A stretch of DNA of 64,000 nt from Spiroplasma ixodetis (GCF_027923845.1 NZ_AP026933.1:620001-684000); one strand, 5' to 3'. Shown: positions 32,049 through 50,608, counted from the stretch's first letter. The notes: generated by a model not told the origin, from the sequence alone. A program made the numbers and translations.

Positions 32049-32636
32049 AATATTAAATGTTTAAATAAAATATAAGTAAAAAACAAATTTAAATTTTTAA
32101 AACAATATCTTTAAAATTACCTATTAAGACTTATGTTTTATAATCAAAAAAATTATAAAACATAATTTTTAATAATGTTAAAAAAGGAGTTAAACAGTGA
32201 GAAAAATTTTTATTTCATATCATCATCTAAGAGAACAAGAAGAAAAAGACCAATTAGCAGAGTTAATTAAAAAGTATGCTAATTATTTAAATATAAAAGA
32301 CATGTCTGTAAAAATAGGGGATATTGATACCACATGATCAAATAATGAAATCGCTAAAACTATTAGACAAAATCATTTAAAAGATACAACTATTACTATT
32401 CTTATTCTAGGAATACATACAAAATGTAGACAACATATTGACTGAGAAATTGAAGCTTCATTAAATAAATATGGAAGTTTAAATAGAAGAAAGAAGATAA
32501 ATAGTTTTATAATACTTTTAACTGCTGATTTTATTAAAAAAGCAAAAATAAATTGTAATTTTAATAACACTTGTGATTATTCTTCTTTAATCACCCAAGA
32601 AAATGCTGGTCAAAGAATATATGAAACCGTAATAAA

Positions 32637-33981
32637 TGAACTTGTCAAGAAAAGTGGACAATAAAAGTAACCTTTTATTAAATTTTATAAAATAGCGTTT
32701 GTAAGTGTTAAATTTATAGGTATGAAGTAATTATTTGTTGGTTTGGAATGAGCTAATCGATATTCGATTGGACTCATTCCTTTTAATTTTATTTGAGGTC
32801 GATAATTATTATAAAAGTAAATATATTTAGGTAAGTTGTCTTGTATTCATTCAATAGTTCTATTTTTTCTTGGAATTTGATATAGAAATTCTGTTTTCAT
32901 TGTTCCAAATCAAGTTTCAGTAGCACCATTATCACAGGAATTACCTCTTCTAGACATTGAAATTTTTATTTTTAATTCATCACATAAAATTTTATAAGAA
33001 GGATTTGTATAGTGAAATCCTTGATCTGATTGTAAAATTCATGAAGTAGGTTTTTGAGCATTAACTCAAGCTTGGATAATGTTTTGGACAACAAATGTCA
33101 TGTCTAAACTTGCACTTATTTTATAATCTAATATTTCATTATTATGAAAATCTTTAACAATTGATAAATAATATGTTTTACCATTAGTTAATAAATAAGT
33201 TATATCAGTACCTAATTTTTCATTTAAATTAGTAGTTGAAAAATCACGTTTTAATAAATTATCATATCTTAAACTTCCTGATTTAGTTCTATAATCAAAT
33301 TTTTTTATGCGAACCTTAGCTTTTAAACTCATATTTTTCATATATCTATATACAATATGAAATTTTAATTTTAAATTATAAATTTTGTTAATTCATAAAG
33401 TTATCATTTTATAACCATAAATTTCTTGAAATTCATAAAAAATATTTTTAATTATATTAGCTAAAAATGTATCTCATTTATTAAATTCATTCATTCCATT
33501 CTTAATTCACTTATAATATCCTGATTTTGAAACATTTAATAATCAACATAAATAACTAATCTGATATTTTTTCTTCAATGAGAAAATCACAAAATATTTC
33601 TTCTTTTTTGTCGATTTTTCTAAATACTTTTTTATATCGTTCATTGCCTCAATATATTCAATTAATTCTTGTTTTGTCATTTCATTAAAATTTAAAGATT
33701 TGGGTCGACCTGTTCTTTTGGTTTTTTAGCACGAATTCCATTGCCATATTCTAAACCTTTTTCACCTAATAATTTATATGCTTTAATTCATTCTTTTATT
33801 GATGATCGACCAATACCATACTCTAATGCGGTTTTATCAATTGTTTTAATTTTACTTATTTTTATTATTTTTAACTTTTCTTCTTTTGATAGTCATTTAG
33901 CCATAAAAAAATGAACACCTTCCTTAAAGTATTTTTAACACAAAGGTTACAATTCTGTGTCTACTTTATTCTAGATGTTCA
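32637..33981 (-). mobile_element. IS3-family element, IS150-like type, copy 2
   Basis: 1345 bp, identical in length to copy 1, flanked by AAA duplications. Ends TGAAC and GTTCA. It splits the TIR-like gene. Confidence 0.9.
32685..33904 (-). pseudogene. IS3-family transposase OrfAB, copy 2 (frameshifted)
   Basis: OrfA and OrfB are in one frame at their junction here (six A in DIKKYLEK), unlike copy 1. But OrfA lacks one A in the RAKKTKRTG run near 33726, so translation from ATG 33904 would fail after about 60 codons. OrfB motifs are as in copy 1. Confidence 0.85.
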
Positions 33982-34179
33982 AAATAAACATGCAATTATT
34001 GCTACTTATGATGAAATCTTTTCAGATATAATAATTCTTAAAAATTTACTTGATAAAGTTCAATCTAATCATAAAAAAGAAGAAATGTTTTATCAAAATG
34101 TTATCAGCCCTAGTTTTTTAAAACCAACTGTTTTAAAAGATAATACTAAAGATACTGTTTTTAATGAAAAAAAAGAAAT

Positions 34180-34600
34180 AGATAATGCAAAATTATCTTC
34201 AAATAAAGATAATGGTTTTAAAGAAGAAGATAGTGATATTGAAATACTTTCTGAATCAGACGAAGAAATAGAAAATGCAAAATTATCTTCAAATAAAGAT
34301 AATGGTGTTAACAAAGAAAATGATGATAATGATAGTGTATTACCTTCTAAATCAGAGGAAAAAATAAATAATGAAAAATTAACTTCAAGTCAAGATAGTG
34401 GTTTTAACGAAGATGATGATAGTAATATTGTAGTACCTTCTAAATCAGAGGAAAAAATAAATGATGCAATATTAACTTTGAGTAAAGATAATGATTTTAA
34501 CAAAGATGATGATAGTAATATTGTAGTACCTTTTAAATTAGAGGAAAAAATAGATAATGTAATATTAACTTCAATTCAAGATAGTGAAATTAATAATCAA
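34180..34600 (+). repeat. Tandem repeat coding for acidic 31-residue units
   Basis: Four clear units of 30-32 codons plus a degenerate fifth, each of the form SSNKDNGFNEDDDSNIVVPS followed by KSEEKINDAKL. The units are rich in Asp, Glu, Ser and Asn. Low-complexity acidic repeats of this kind are often unstructured spacers. Confidence 0.8.
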
Positions 34601-34958
34601 TTACTACAAGAAACTACAACCAACTTTACTAAAGATGATAATAAAAGTAATCTTTTAAGAAAATTATCTTTAAAACATAATAGTAAAGATAGTGGAATTG
34701 GTAGTGAACTACAAAAAATAAGTATAATGAAAGATGAAAATTTTAAAAGAATACATCTCCATAAAAAAGGTAATTCAGAAGAATGTGAAGCAAAAGAAAA
34801 AGAAGAAAAAACAATGCAAGAGTTTACTAAAAAAACAAAAAAATTTATAAATTCTGGTAAAACTAATTATACACAAGAATGTCCAGAAATATATTTATCC
34901 TATCTTTAAAACATACAACTAGTAAAATTAAATATTAGAAAATAAAATATAAATATTT

Positions 34959-34989
34959 AAAAAGTGAGAATAAAATTTTCACTTTTTTT
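34959..34989 (+). terminator. Intrinsic terminator after the TIR-like gene
   Basis: AAAAAGTGA pairs with TCACTTTTT around an 11-nt A/T loop, with a further T-run. IS256 copy E begins 3 bp after the hairpin, its target sequence being the T-tail. Confidence 0.8.
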
Positions 34990-35214
34990 ATGGAAATGTT
35001 TAGTAATCTGTGTAACTTACAAAAATAACTATGTTTAATTAATTCTAGTAAATATAATTAAATGACTAGAAAGAGTGAGTTACAGATGGCTAAAAAAGAT
35101 AACTTTAATAATAATGATCCAATATCAAAAGCAGTAGATGGATGGGTTACACTTTATTGGACACTAATTACGTAGACAAGTGAACAAATTTGTTAAAAGA
35201 AAGGAACTATAATT

Positions 35215-35493
35215 ATGACCAATATTAACTCATATACCGACGAATTTAAAAAGCAAATAGTAGCTTTATATCAAAGTGGTAAGTCAGTGTCTTGTCTTGC
35301 TAAAGAATATAATGTTACAAGAGCAGCTACTTATAAATGAATTAAACAATTTACTAATTCAGGTAGTTTTAAAATTAAAAATAATCTTTCAGATTTAGAA
35401 AAACAATTAATTCAAGCAAATAAAGAATTAAAACAGTTACGAATGGAAAATGATATTTTAAAGCAAGCAGCACTAATAATAGGCAGAAAATAG
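35215..35493 (+). CDS. IS3-family OrfA (second type), copy 1
   Basis: 92-aa DNA-binding protein: helix-turn-helix (SVSCLAKEYNVTRAATYKWI, near residues 22-41) and a leucine-zipper-like tail (EKQLIQANKELKQLRMENDI). It ends at GAAAATAG, where a -1 slip would enter OrfB. AAAGGAA precedes the ATG. OrfB of this copy is split between 36887 and 39612 by IS1595 copies D and E; its coding sequence is otherwise open, with VSDLTYVQV, FHSDRGNEF and NAVAEATFKTFK as DDE motifs. Confidence 0.85.
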
Positions 35494-35503
35494 AAATTAT
35501 TAC

Positions 35504-36878
35504 GAGGCTTTTTAATAATCTGTGTATCTTTGTTTTACAAAGTTACTAATTTAGATTAATTCTGTCTTCAAATTTTATCATAAAATGAGCAATTGCTGTA
35601 TTTCAATTTTGAATAGGCAATGTTCATTTTTTTGTTATATTTTCAATTGCCAAGTAAAATATTTTGAAAACTGCCATATCATTAGGAAAAACTTTTTTAT
35701 TTCTGATGATTTTTCGTAATTGACTATTAACAGATTCAATAGCATTTGTAGTATAAATCACTCTTTTGATTTCTACTGGATAACTAATAAAAACCATTAA
35801 ATTATCTCAATTTTTATATCAAGATTTAGTAATTTGAGGATATTGTTTATTTCATTTACTTTCAAACGATTCTAAAGCTTGCATTGCTTGTTCTTCACTA
35901 CATGCACTATAAATTGGTTTTAAATCTGCAACTAGACCTTTTCGATGTTTGTATGAAACATATTTTAAACTATTTCTAATTTGATGAACAATGCATAATT
36001 GATGTTCTGTTTTAGGATAAACTGATTGTATTGCTTCTGACATGCCTGTTAAATTATCACTACAAGCAATAAGAATATCATTTAAGCCACGATTTTTCAT
36101 TTCTGTGAAATTAGATAATCAAAACTTAGAACCTTCATTTTCACTAATTCATAATCCTAAAACATCTTTTTTGCCTTCTAAATCAACTCCTAATGCTATA
36201 TAAACTGATTTGTTAATAATCCGTTTATCTTGTCGTACTTTAACTACTATACAATCAAAATAAACAATAGGATAAATACTTTCTAATGGTCGATTTTGTC
36301 ATGCTTTAACATCATCAATAACATCATCAGTAATTTGACTAATAACACTTTCACTAATATCAGCACCATGATATAACTCTTGCAACTGCATTCTAATGTC
36401 AGATAATGTCATTCCTTTTGCATACAAGGAAAGAACTTGTTGATCAAAACCATCAAATCTTCTTTGCCTTTTAGGAACTATTACAGGAGTAAAATTACTA
36501 TTGCGATCTCTTGGTACATCAATTTCAATTTTACCTTGTTGAGTTATTAATTTTTTTGAACTTGTACCATTACGAGCATTTTCAGTAGTACTATGTTGAT
36601 TTTTTTCATATCCTAAATAATTTTGCATTTCAGAATTCAACATTTTTTCAACTAATCTTTTTGTTAATTCTTTATATAAACCGCCAGGTTTAAAAACTGT
36701 TGTTAAATCTTCAGTATTTTCTAGTAATAAATCTACTGCTTTTGATATTGGATCATTATTATTAAAGTTATCTTTTTTAGCCATCTGTAACTCACTCTTT
36801 CTAGTCATTTAATTATATTTACTAGAATTAATTAAACATAGTTATTTTTGTAAGTTACACAGATTACTAAACATTTCC
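35504..36878 (-). mobile_element. IS256-family element, copy D
   Basis: 1375 bp with perfect ATTATTAC duplications (35496-35503, 36879-36886), inserted between OrfA and OrfB of the IS3 element. Confidence 0.94.
35546..36784 (-). CDS. IS256-family transposase, copy D, intact
   Basis: 412 aa, all catalytic motifs as in copy B. The open frame is uninterrupted. Confidence 0.92.
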
Positions 36879-36961
36879 ATTATTACTAAAAATAAAGTTA
36901 AATATAAAATTCGCACAATGTGTCGTTTTTTAAAACTCTCTAAATCAACATATTATTTTAA

Positions 36962-37900
36962 GGCTTTTCTCCCTTTATGTACTATTTTAATTTTATCACA
37001 TAAATGCTGAGAAAAGCCTATCTACGGACTTCTCCCCACATTTTTAAATCAAACATAGAATTACAGTTTCAAAACTAGGTATCTTGTTGAATTTATATGC
37101 AACTTCTTTAGCATATAAATGAACATGATGTTTTGCAACTTTGATATGTGTTTTAAATGTTCTTCTTATATGTTTTCAAACTGATTCAATTTGGTTGGTA
37201 TTTACACCAATTTTTGAAACATAGCCATCTTGATGGTTAACTGTTTCATGCTTAGTGAAAACTGATTTAAAATCGCAATATCCTTTTCAAGAATCAGTAT
37301 ATACAAGACATTTTGAAGAAATGTGGTTTTTTGCAAACTGCAAAAGATTTTTACTCTTTGCGTTTTTCAATACTTTCACAATTAAATTATTGGTTGTTTT
37401 TTGATAAATGCCAACAATCAAGGTTTTATTCACCAAGGATCTTCCTTGTTTTTTAAAACCCATATGTGAAAGATACATTTCATCAATTTGCACTGTACCT
37501 TCAACAATAAATTGAGGTTTTTGTTTTGCAATACGTGTTCTGATTTTATGAGTCATTCTTCAAGCAGTTTTCAAAGTCACTCCCAATTCTTTTGCAATAT
37601 CTGTTGATGGAATTCCATGTTTGGTGTTTATTCATCTAAAGATAAGATAAAACCAAGATGTTAAAGATGTTTGTGACCTTGAAAATATGGTGCCTGTGAG
37701 AATGCTAAATGTTTGATTACATTTTAAACATCTCATTCTTTTTAAATCAGAAGTATTCAAATTAAAATTAAAACACCTAATACATTTGTTTTCTTTCAAA
37801 TTTGCTATATATGCAAGACATTGCTGTTCAGTTTGAAAAGCATTGTTGAATTCATTCAGTTTCATTATTCCCTCCACAAGTACATGTGGGGAGAAGTCCG
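36962..37900 (-). mobile_element. IS1595-family element, copy D (CGGAC subtype)
   Basis: 939 bp with perfect TATTTTAA duplications (36954-36961, 37901-37908). It sits in OrfB of the IS3 element. Confidence 0.94.
37044..37865 (-). CDS. IS1595-family transposase, CGGAC subtype, intact
   Basis: 273 aa. It differs from the CGAAC subtype at many positions, e.g. NAFQTEQQCLAY and ENKCIRC in the zinc ribbon, MTHKIRTRIAKQ, and VYTDSWKGYCDF. The two subtypes are related but distinct lineages. GGAGGG precedes ATG 37865. Confidence 0.92.
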
Positions 37901-38366
37901 TATTTTAATTTAAAGAAAAAAGAAAAAATTCAAAATAATATTTATGATGAAGCTGTTATTAGTGCTTTTAAAGAAAATAAAGAAGTTTATGGTACTAGAA
38001 GATTAAAAGTCATACTAGCAAACCAAGAAATTTATTTATCACGCAGAAAAATTAAAAAAATTATGAATAAGCATAATTTAATATCAAAATACACTAAATT
38101 ATCATTCAAAAATCATCATAATAAAGTCAATGATAGTCAAATTACCAATCTTGTTAATAGAGACTTTAATAATAGAATTAAAAATGAAGTTATTGTCAGT
38201 GATTTAACTTATGTTCAAGTTAATGGTAAATGAAACTATATTTGCCTATTAGTAGACCTGTACAACCGCGAAATTATTGGACATAGTGTTGGAGTTAAAA
38301 AAGATGCATCATTAGTACATCAAGCATTTATGCACTCAAATCGCTGTTTAAAAGATATTCAAATAT

Positions 38367-39307
38367 CGAACTTCTCCCCACATGTACTTGTGGAGGAAAC
38401 AATGAAATTGAATGAGTTCAATAATACTTTTCAAACTGAAAAACAATGTCTTGCATATATAGCAAGTTTGAAACAAATCAAATGTAGTAGGTGTTCTAGT
38501 TTTAATTTGAATACTTCTAATTTAAGAAGAATGAGATGTTTGAAATGTCATCAAACATTCAGTATTCTCACGGGCACTATATTTTCAAAGTCACAAACAC
38601 CTTTAATATCTTGGTTTTATCTCATTTTTAGATGAATAAACACCAAACATGGAATTCCATCAACTGATGTTGCAAAAGAATTGGGAGTGACCTTGAAAAC
38701 AGCTTGAAGAATGGGTCATAAAATCCGAAGTGCCATTGCTAAACAAAAACCTCAATTCATTGTTGAAGGCATAGTGCAAATTGATGAAATGTATCTTTCA
38801 CATATGGGGTTTAAAAAACAAGGAAGATCCTTGTTGAATAAAACCTTGATTGTTGGTATTTATGAAAAAACAACCAACAATCTGATTGTGAAAGTATTGA
38901 AAAACGCAAACAGTAAAAATCTTTTGCAGTTTGCAATAAACCACATTTCTTCAAAGTGTGTTGTACATACTGATTTTTGAAAAGGATATCGCGATTTGAA
39001 ATCGGTTTTCACTAAGCATGAAACAGTTAACCATCAAGATGGCTATGTTTCAAAAACTGGTGTAAATACCAACCAAATTGAGTCAGTATGAAAACATATA
39101 CGAAGAACATTTAAAACACATATCAAAGTTGCAAAACATCATATTCATTTATATGCAAAAGAAGCTGCATATAAATTCAATAACATACCTAGTTTTGAAA
39201 CTGTAATGCTATGTTTTATTTAAAAATGTGGGGAGAAGTTCGTAGATAGGCTTTTCTCAGCATTTATGTGATAAGATTTAAAAATAGTACATAAAGGGAG
39301 AAAAGCC
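38367..39307 (+). mobile_element. IS1595-family element, copy E (CGAAC subtype)
   Basis: 941 bp with perfect TCAAATAT duplications (38359-38366, 39308-39315), also in OrfB of the IS3 element. Confidence 0.94.
38402..39223 (+). CDS. IS1595-family transposase, copy E, intact
   Basis: 273 aa; one visible change from copy A, QIDEMYL for QMDEMYL next to the first catalytic Asp, the residue found in the other subtype. Confidence 0.92.
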
Positions 39308-39822
39308 TCAAATATTTCATAGCGATCGCGGTAATGAATTCAATAATAAAACTATTGATAAACTTTTATTAGCATTCAATATTACCCGTTCTTTAAGCAA
39401 AAAAGGATGTCCTTATGACAATGCTGTTGCTGAAGCAACTTTTAAAACTTTCAAAACAGAGTTTATTAATGATAAAAATTTTACATCATTAATCCAATTA
39501 AAATTAGAATTATTTGATTACATAAATTGATATAACAACATAAGAATTCACAGCACTCTAAACTACCTAACTCCCGTTAAATATCATGAACAAATGTCTA
39601 CCAAAAAATAGTCCTAAAAAGGGTTGCCATTCCAAGATTTATTACTAGAAAATACTGAAGATTTAACAACAGTTTTTAAACCTGGCGGTTTATATAAAGA
39701 ATTAACAAAAAGATTAGTTGAAAAAATGTTGAATTCTGAAATGCAAAATTATTTAGGATATGAAAAAAATCAACATAGTACTACTGAAAATGCTCGTAAT
39801 GGTACAAGTTCAAAAAAATTAA

Positions 39823-40763
39823 GGCTTTTCTCCCTTTATGTACTATTTTTAAATCTTATCACATAAATGCTGAGAAAAGCCTATCTACGAACTTCTCCCC
39901 ACATTTTTAAATAAAACATAGCATTACAGTTTCAAAACTAGGTATGTTATTGAATTTATATGCAGCTTCTTTTGCATATAAATGAATATGATGTTTTGCA
40001 ACTTTGATATGTGTTTTAAATGTTCTTCGTATATGTTTTCATACTGACTCAATTTGGTTGGTATTTACACCAGTTTTTGAAACATAGCCATCTTGATGGT
40101 TAACTGTTTCATGCTTAGTGAAAACCGATTTCAAATCGCGATATCCTTTTCAAAAATCAGTATGTACAACACACTTTGAAGAAATGTGGTTTATTGCAAA
40201 CTGCAAAAGATTTTTACTGTTTGCGTTTTTCAATACTTTCACAATCAGATTGTTGGTTGTTTTTTCATAAATACCAACAATCAAGGTTTTATTCAACAAG
40301 GATCTTCCTTGTTTTTTAAACCCCATATGTGAAAGATACATTTCATCCATTTGCACTATGCCTTCAACAATGAATTGAGGTTTTTGTTTAGCAATGGCAC
40401 TTCGGATTTTATGACCCATTCTTCAAGCTCTTTTCAAGGTCACTCCCAATTCTTTTGCAACATCAGTTGATGGAATTCCATGTTTGGTGTTTATTCATCT
40501 AAAAATGAGATAAAACCAAGATATTAAAGGTGTTTGTGACTTTGAAAATATAGTGCCCGTGAGAATACTGAATGTTTGATGACATTTCAAACATCTCATT
40601 CTTCTTAAATTAGAAGTATTCAAATTAAAACTAGAAGACCTACTACATTTGATTTGTTTCAAACTTGCTATATATGCAAGACATTGTTTTTCAGTTTGAA
40701 AAGTATTATTGAACTCATTCAATTTCATTGTTTCCTCCACAAGTACATGTGGGGAGAAGTTCG
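39823..40763 (-). mobile_element. IS1595-family element, copy F (CGAAC subtype)
   Basis: 941 bp with perfect AAAATTAA duplications (39815-39822, 40764-40771), directly in the transposase gene of IS256 copy E. Confidence 0.94.
39907..40728 (-). CDS. IS1595-family transposase, copy F, zinc-ribbon Cys lost
   Basis: 273-aa open frame. The zinc-ribbon pair reads CSRSS instead of CSRCS, losing one metal-binding Cys, and the helix-turn-helix reads KRAWRM for KTAWRM. This copy may be impaired in DNA binding although its frame is open. Confidence 0.9.
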
Positions 40764-41834
40764 AAAATTAATAACTCAACAAGGTAAAATTGAAATTGAT
40801 GTACCAAGAGATCGCAATAGTAATTTTACTCCTGTAATAGTTCCTAAAAGGCAAAGAAGATTTGATGGTTTTGATCAACAAGTTCTTTCCTTGTATGCAA
40901 AAGGAATGACATTATCTGACATTAGAATGCAGTTGCAAGAGTTATATCATGGTGCTGATATTAGTGAAAGTGTTATTAGTCAAATTACTGATGATGTTAT
41001 TGATGATGTTAAAGCATGACAAAATCGACCATTAGAAAGTATTTATCCTATTGTTTATTTTGATTGTATAGTAGTTAAAGTACGACAAGATAAACGGATT
41101 ATTAACAAATCAGTTTATATAGCATTAGGAGTTGATTTAGAAGGCAAAAAAGATGTTTTAGGATTATGAATTAGTGAAAATGAAGGTTCTAAGTTTTGAT
41201 TATCTAATTTCACAGAAATGAAAAATCGTGGCTTAAATGATATTCTTATTGCTTGTAGTGATAATTTAACAGGCATGTCAGAAGCAATACAATCAGTTTA
41301 TCCTAAAACAGAACATCAATTATGCATTGTTCATCAAATTAGAAATAGTTTAAAATATGTTTCATACAAACATCGAAAAGGTCTAGTTGCAGATTTAAAA
41401 CCAATTTATAGTGCATGTAGTGAAGAACAAGCAATGCAAGCTTTAGAATCGTTTGAAAGTAAATGAAATAAACAATATCCTCAAATTACTAAATCTTGAT
41501 ATAAAAATTGAGATAATTTAATGGTTTTTATTAGTTATCCAGTAGAAATCAAAAGAGTGATTTATACTACAAATGCTATTGAATCTGTTAATAGTCAATT
41601 ACGAAAAATCATCAGAAATAAAAAAGTTTTTCCTAATGATATGGCAGTTTTCAAAATATTTTACTTGGCAATTGAAAATATAACAAAAAAATGAACATTG
41701 CCTATTCAAAATTGAAATACAACAATTGCTCATTTTATGATAAAATTTGAAGACAGAATTAATCTAAATTAGTAACTTTGTAAAACAAAGATACACAGAT
41801 TATTAAAAAGCCTCCTTTTTATTTTTATTTTAAT

Positions 41835-45593
<3,759 letters not shown>

Positions 45594-45611
45594 ATATTTA
45601 TTACTCCTTTT

Positions 45612-49322
<3,711 letters not shown>

Positions 49323-49452
49323 TGGTTCATCTCCAATTTTAAAAATTTATTAAAATCAAATAATTTGATTTCAGTTAATTAGTATTAAATTACTAATTAG
49401 TTTGATAAAATATTAAGTTTTAAGTTGATAATTTTTAGTTAAATAACAAACA

Positions 49453-49482
49453 GAAAACCAGTATTAATTAAAACTGGTTTTC
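49453..49482 (-). terminator. Hairpin between rplL and rpoB
   Basis: 10-bp stem GAAAACCAGT / ACTGGTTTTC with a 10-nt A/T loop; on the minus strand it is followed by TGTTTGTTATTT. It probably attenuates between rplJL and rpoBC, as is common in bacteria. Confidence 0.6.
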
Positions 49483-49504
49483 ATATAAATTTTTAATATT
49501 TGAA

Positions 49505-49885
49505 CTACTTAACTTCAACAATAGCACCAACGGCTTTTAACGTTGCTTCGTGTTCTGTTGCTTTTGCTGTATCAATATTTTCTAAAATCTTTTGTGGTCC
49601 TGTTGCTACTGCATCAACCATTTTTTTAGCATCAATTAAAGACATTGTTCCACCAACAATTGCCTTAACTGCTTTAATAACATCAACTTTTTTGTCTCCT
49701 ACTTCTTTTAAGATTACAGAAACTGTTGATGGTTTTGTTGCTTCTTCTTTAGCTGCTGCTGGTGCAGAAGCAACTGCTGCAGTTACTCCAAAAGTTGTTT
49801 CAATTAATTCAACTAATTCTTTTAATTGAACTGCTGTCATTGTTTTAACATGTTCAATAATTTGTTTATTTGTAATATTTTCCAT
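49505..49885 (-). CDS. rplL: Large-subunit ribosomal protein L7/L12
   Basis: 126-aa stalk protein. N-terminal dimer domain (TAVQLKELVELIETTFGV), an Ala-rich hinge, and the C-terminal factor-binding domain with VDVIKAVKAIVGG and ATLKAVGAIVEVK. The ATG at 49885 is chosen because GGAGGA lies 7 nt upstream; an in-frame ATG 15 bp earlier overlaps that site. Confidence 0.96.
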   Translation of the reverse strand: MENITNKQIIEHVKTMTAVQLKELVELIETTFGVTAAVASAPAAAKEEATKPSTVSVILKEVGDKKVDVIKAVKAIVGGTMSLIDAKKMVDAVATGPQKILENIDTAKATEHEATLKAVGAIVEVK

Positions 49886-49926
49886 TATTTTTTCCTCCAT
49901 ATATTTTTTTATTTAATAAGTGTTAA

Positions 49927-50418
49927 TTATGCGTTTTCTTTTTGTTGGGCTACTGCTTTAATTGCTAAAGCCAAATTGCGAACTGGTGCTTGTAAACAAG
50001 AAGCTAACATTGAAATTAATTCTAATTTTGATGGTAATGAAGCTATTTTTTGTAACTCATTTTGGTCAATAACTTTCCCTTCAAAAATGCCACTTCTTAA
50101 TACTAATAATTTATTAAAATTAGCATAATTAGAAACTATTTTAGCTGTTTCTAAGTCGTTTTCAAATCCAAAGATAAAACCATTTGGACCAACTAAACTA
50201 CTTTCAAGCGATGAATATTCTTTTTTTAAAGCACGAGCAACTAAATTATTCTTATAAATAGTGAATGTTGCACCTTTAGCTCTTAATTCCTTACGTAAAG
50301 AACTAATTTCTTCAACATTCATACCTTGATATTGTACAACAATTGTTGTTTTTGAATCATTAATTTGCTTAGCAATTAAATCAATAGTTTTTTGTTTTTC
50401 AACCATTGCTGGGCGCAT
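49927..50418 (-). CDS. rplJ: Large-subunit ribosomal protein L10
   Basis: 163-aa base of the stalk, binding 23S rRNA and L7/L12. Signatures: KTTIVVQYQGMNVEEISSLR (residues 23-42), GATFTIYKNNLVARAL, and SSLVGPNGFIFG. ATG 50418 with AGGAGGTG upstream. It is followed 41 bp later by rplL. Confidence 0.96.
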   Translation of the reverse strand: MRPAMVEKQKTIDLIAKQINDSKTTIVVQYQGMNVEEISSLRKELRAKGATFTIYKNNLVARALKKEYSSLESSLVGPNGFIFGFENDLETAKIVSNYANFNKLLVLRSGIFEGKVIDQNELQKIASLPSKLELISMLASCLQAPVRNLALAIKAVAQQKENA

Positions 50419-50429
50419 AAGTACACCTC

Positions 50430-50578
50430 CTTATTATTCTGAAATAACTAGCAATAAGTAGTAAATAAAACTCGGAGCAAAACCGAGTAAATCACATGCA
50501 TATATAATGATGAAAATTACCTGAGCAACATAATTAAGACAAAAGTTCGTTGCTGTCTTTGGCTTATTCTAGCTTGTA
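50430..50578 (-). ncRNA. L10 leader (autoregulatory mRNA region)
   Basis: Upstream of rplJ the transcript contains GCCAAAGACAGC (50563-50552), a core motif of the L10 leader bound by the L10(L12)4 complex, and further down a GC-containing hairpin ACTCGG...CCGAGT (50470-50488) followed by TTTATTT, which looks like the attenuator. Confidence 0.7.
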
Positions 50579-50579
50579 T

Positions 50580-50608
50580 ATTATATGATATATATATATT
50601 AAAATCAA
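50580..50608 (-). promoter_or_regulatory. rplJ promoter
   Basis: Minus strand TTGATT (50608-50603), 17 bp spacing, TATAAT (50585-50580). It lies at the right distance ahead of the L10 leader. IS30 copy D starts only 18 bp upstream of the -35 box. Confidence 0.8.

Larger units (their letters stand above)
32197..34909 (+). pseudogene. TIR-like (ThsB/DUF1863 type) protein with acidic repeat tail, split by IS3
   Basis: GTG start with AAAGGAG. Residues 1-125 match the TIR-like fold of ThsB proteins: KIFISYHHLREQ at 3-14, ITILILGIHTKCRQHIDWEI near 75-94. An IS3-type element (32637-33981, AAA duplication) cuts it after YETVIN. Joining the halves with one AAA gives exactly 1365 nt, 454 codons plus stop, in frame (TVINKHAIIATYDE), and the downstream part then matches the paralogue at 60509. 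The C-terminal half holds four or five acidic 31-residue repeats. Such TIR proteins convert NAD+ to signalling nucleotides in Thoeris defence; here that is inferred. Confidence 0.75.
35139..39634 (+). mobile_element. IS3-family element (second type), copy 1, nested
   Basis: Ends TGGATGGGTTAC and (reverse complement) TGGAATGGCAACCC; AGA duplications. It carries IS256 copy D, IS1595 copy D and IS1595 copy E; subtracting all three with 8-bp duplications leaves 1217 bp, one more than copy 2, which has lost one A. Confidence 0.9.
34992..41814 (+). mobile_element. IS256-family element, copy E, host of a three-level nest
   Basis: The left end is at 34992 and the right end at 41814. The transposase frame (ATG 35086, stop 41770-41772) is cut by an IS3-type element (35139-39634) and IS1595 copy F (39823-40763). 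Subtracting both with their duplications (AGA; AAAATTAA) gives exactly 1239 nt, the intact gene length. Flanks TTTTTTAT and CTTTTTAT differ by one base, consistent with an 8-bp duplication in a T-run. Confidence 0.9.

Noticed and set aside
33911..34909. Independent 332-aa acidic protein
   Set aside because: Its first 23 codons are IS3 end sequence. Without the IS the frame joins the TIR-like gene exactly.
49500..50128. Plus-strand frames opposite rplL and rplJ
   Set aside because: Shadows of well-supported ribosomal-protein genes.
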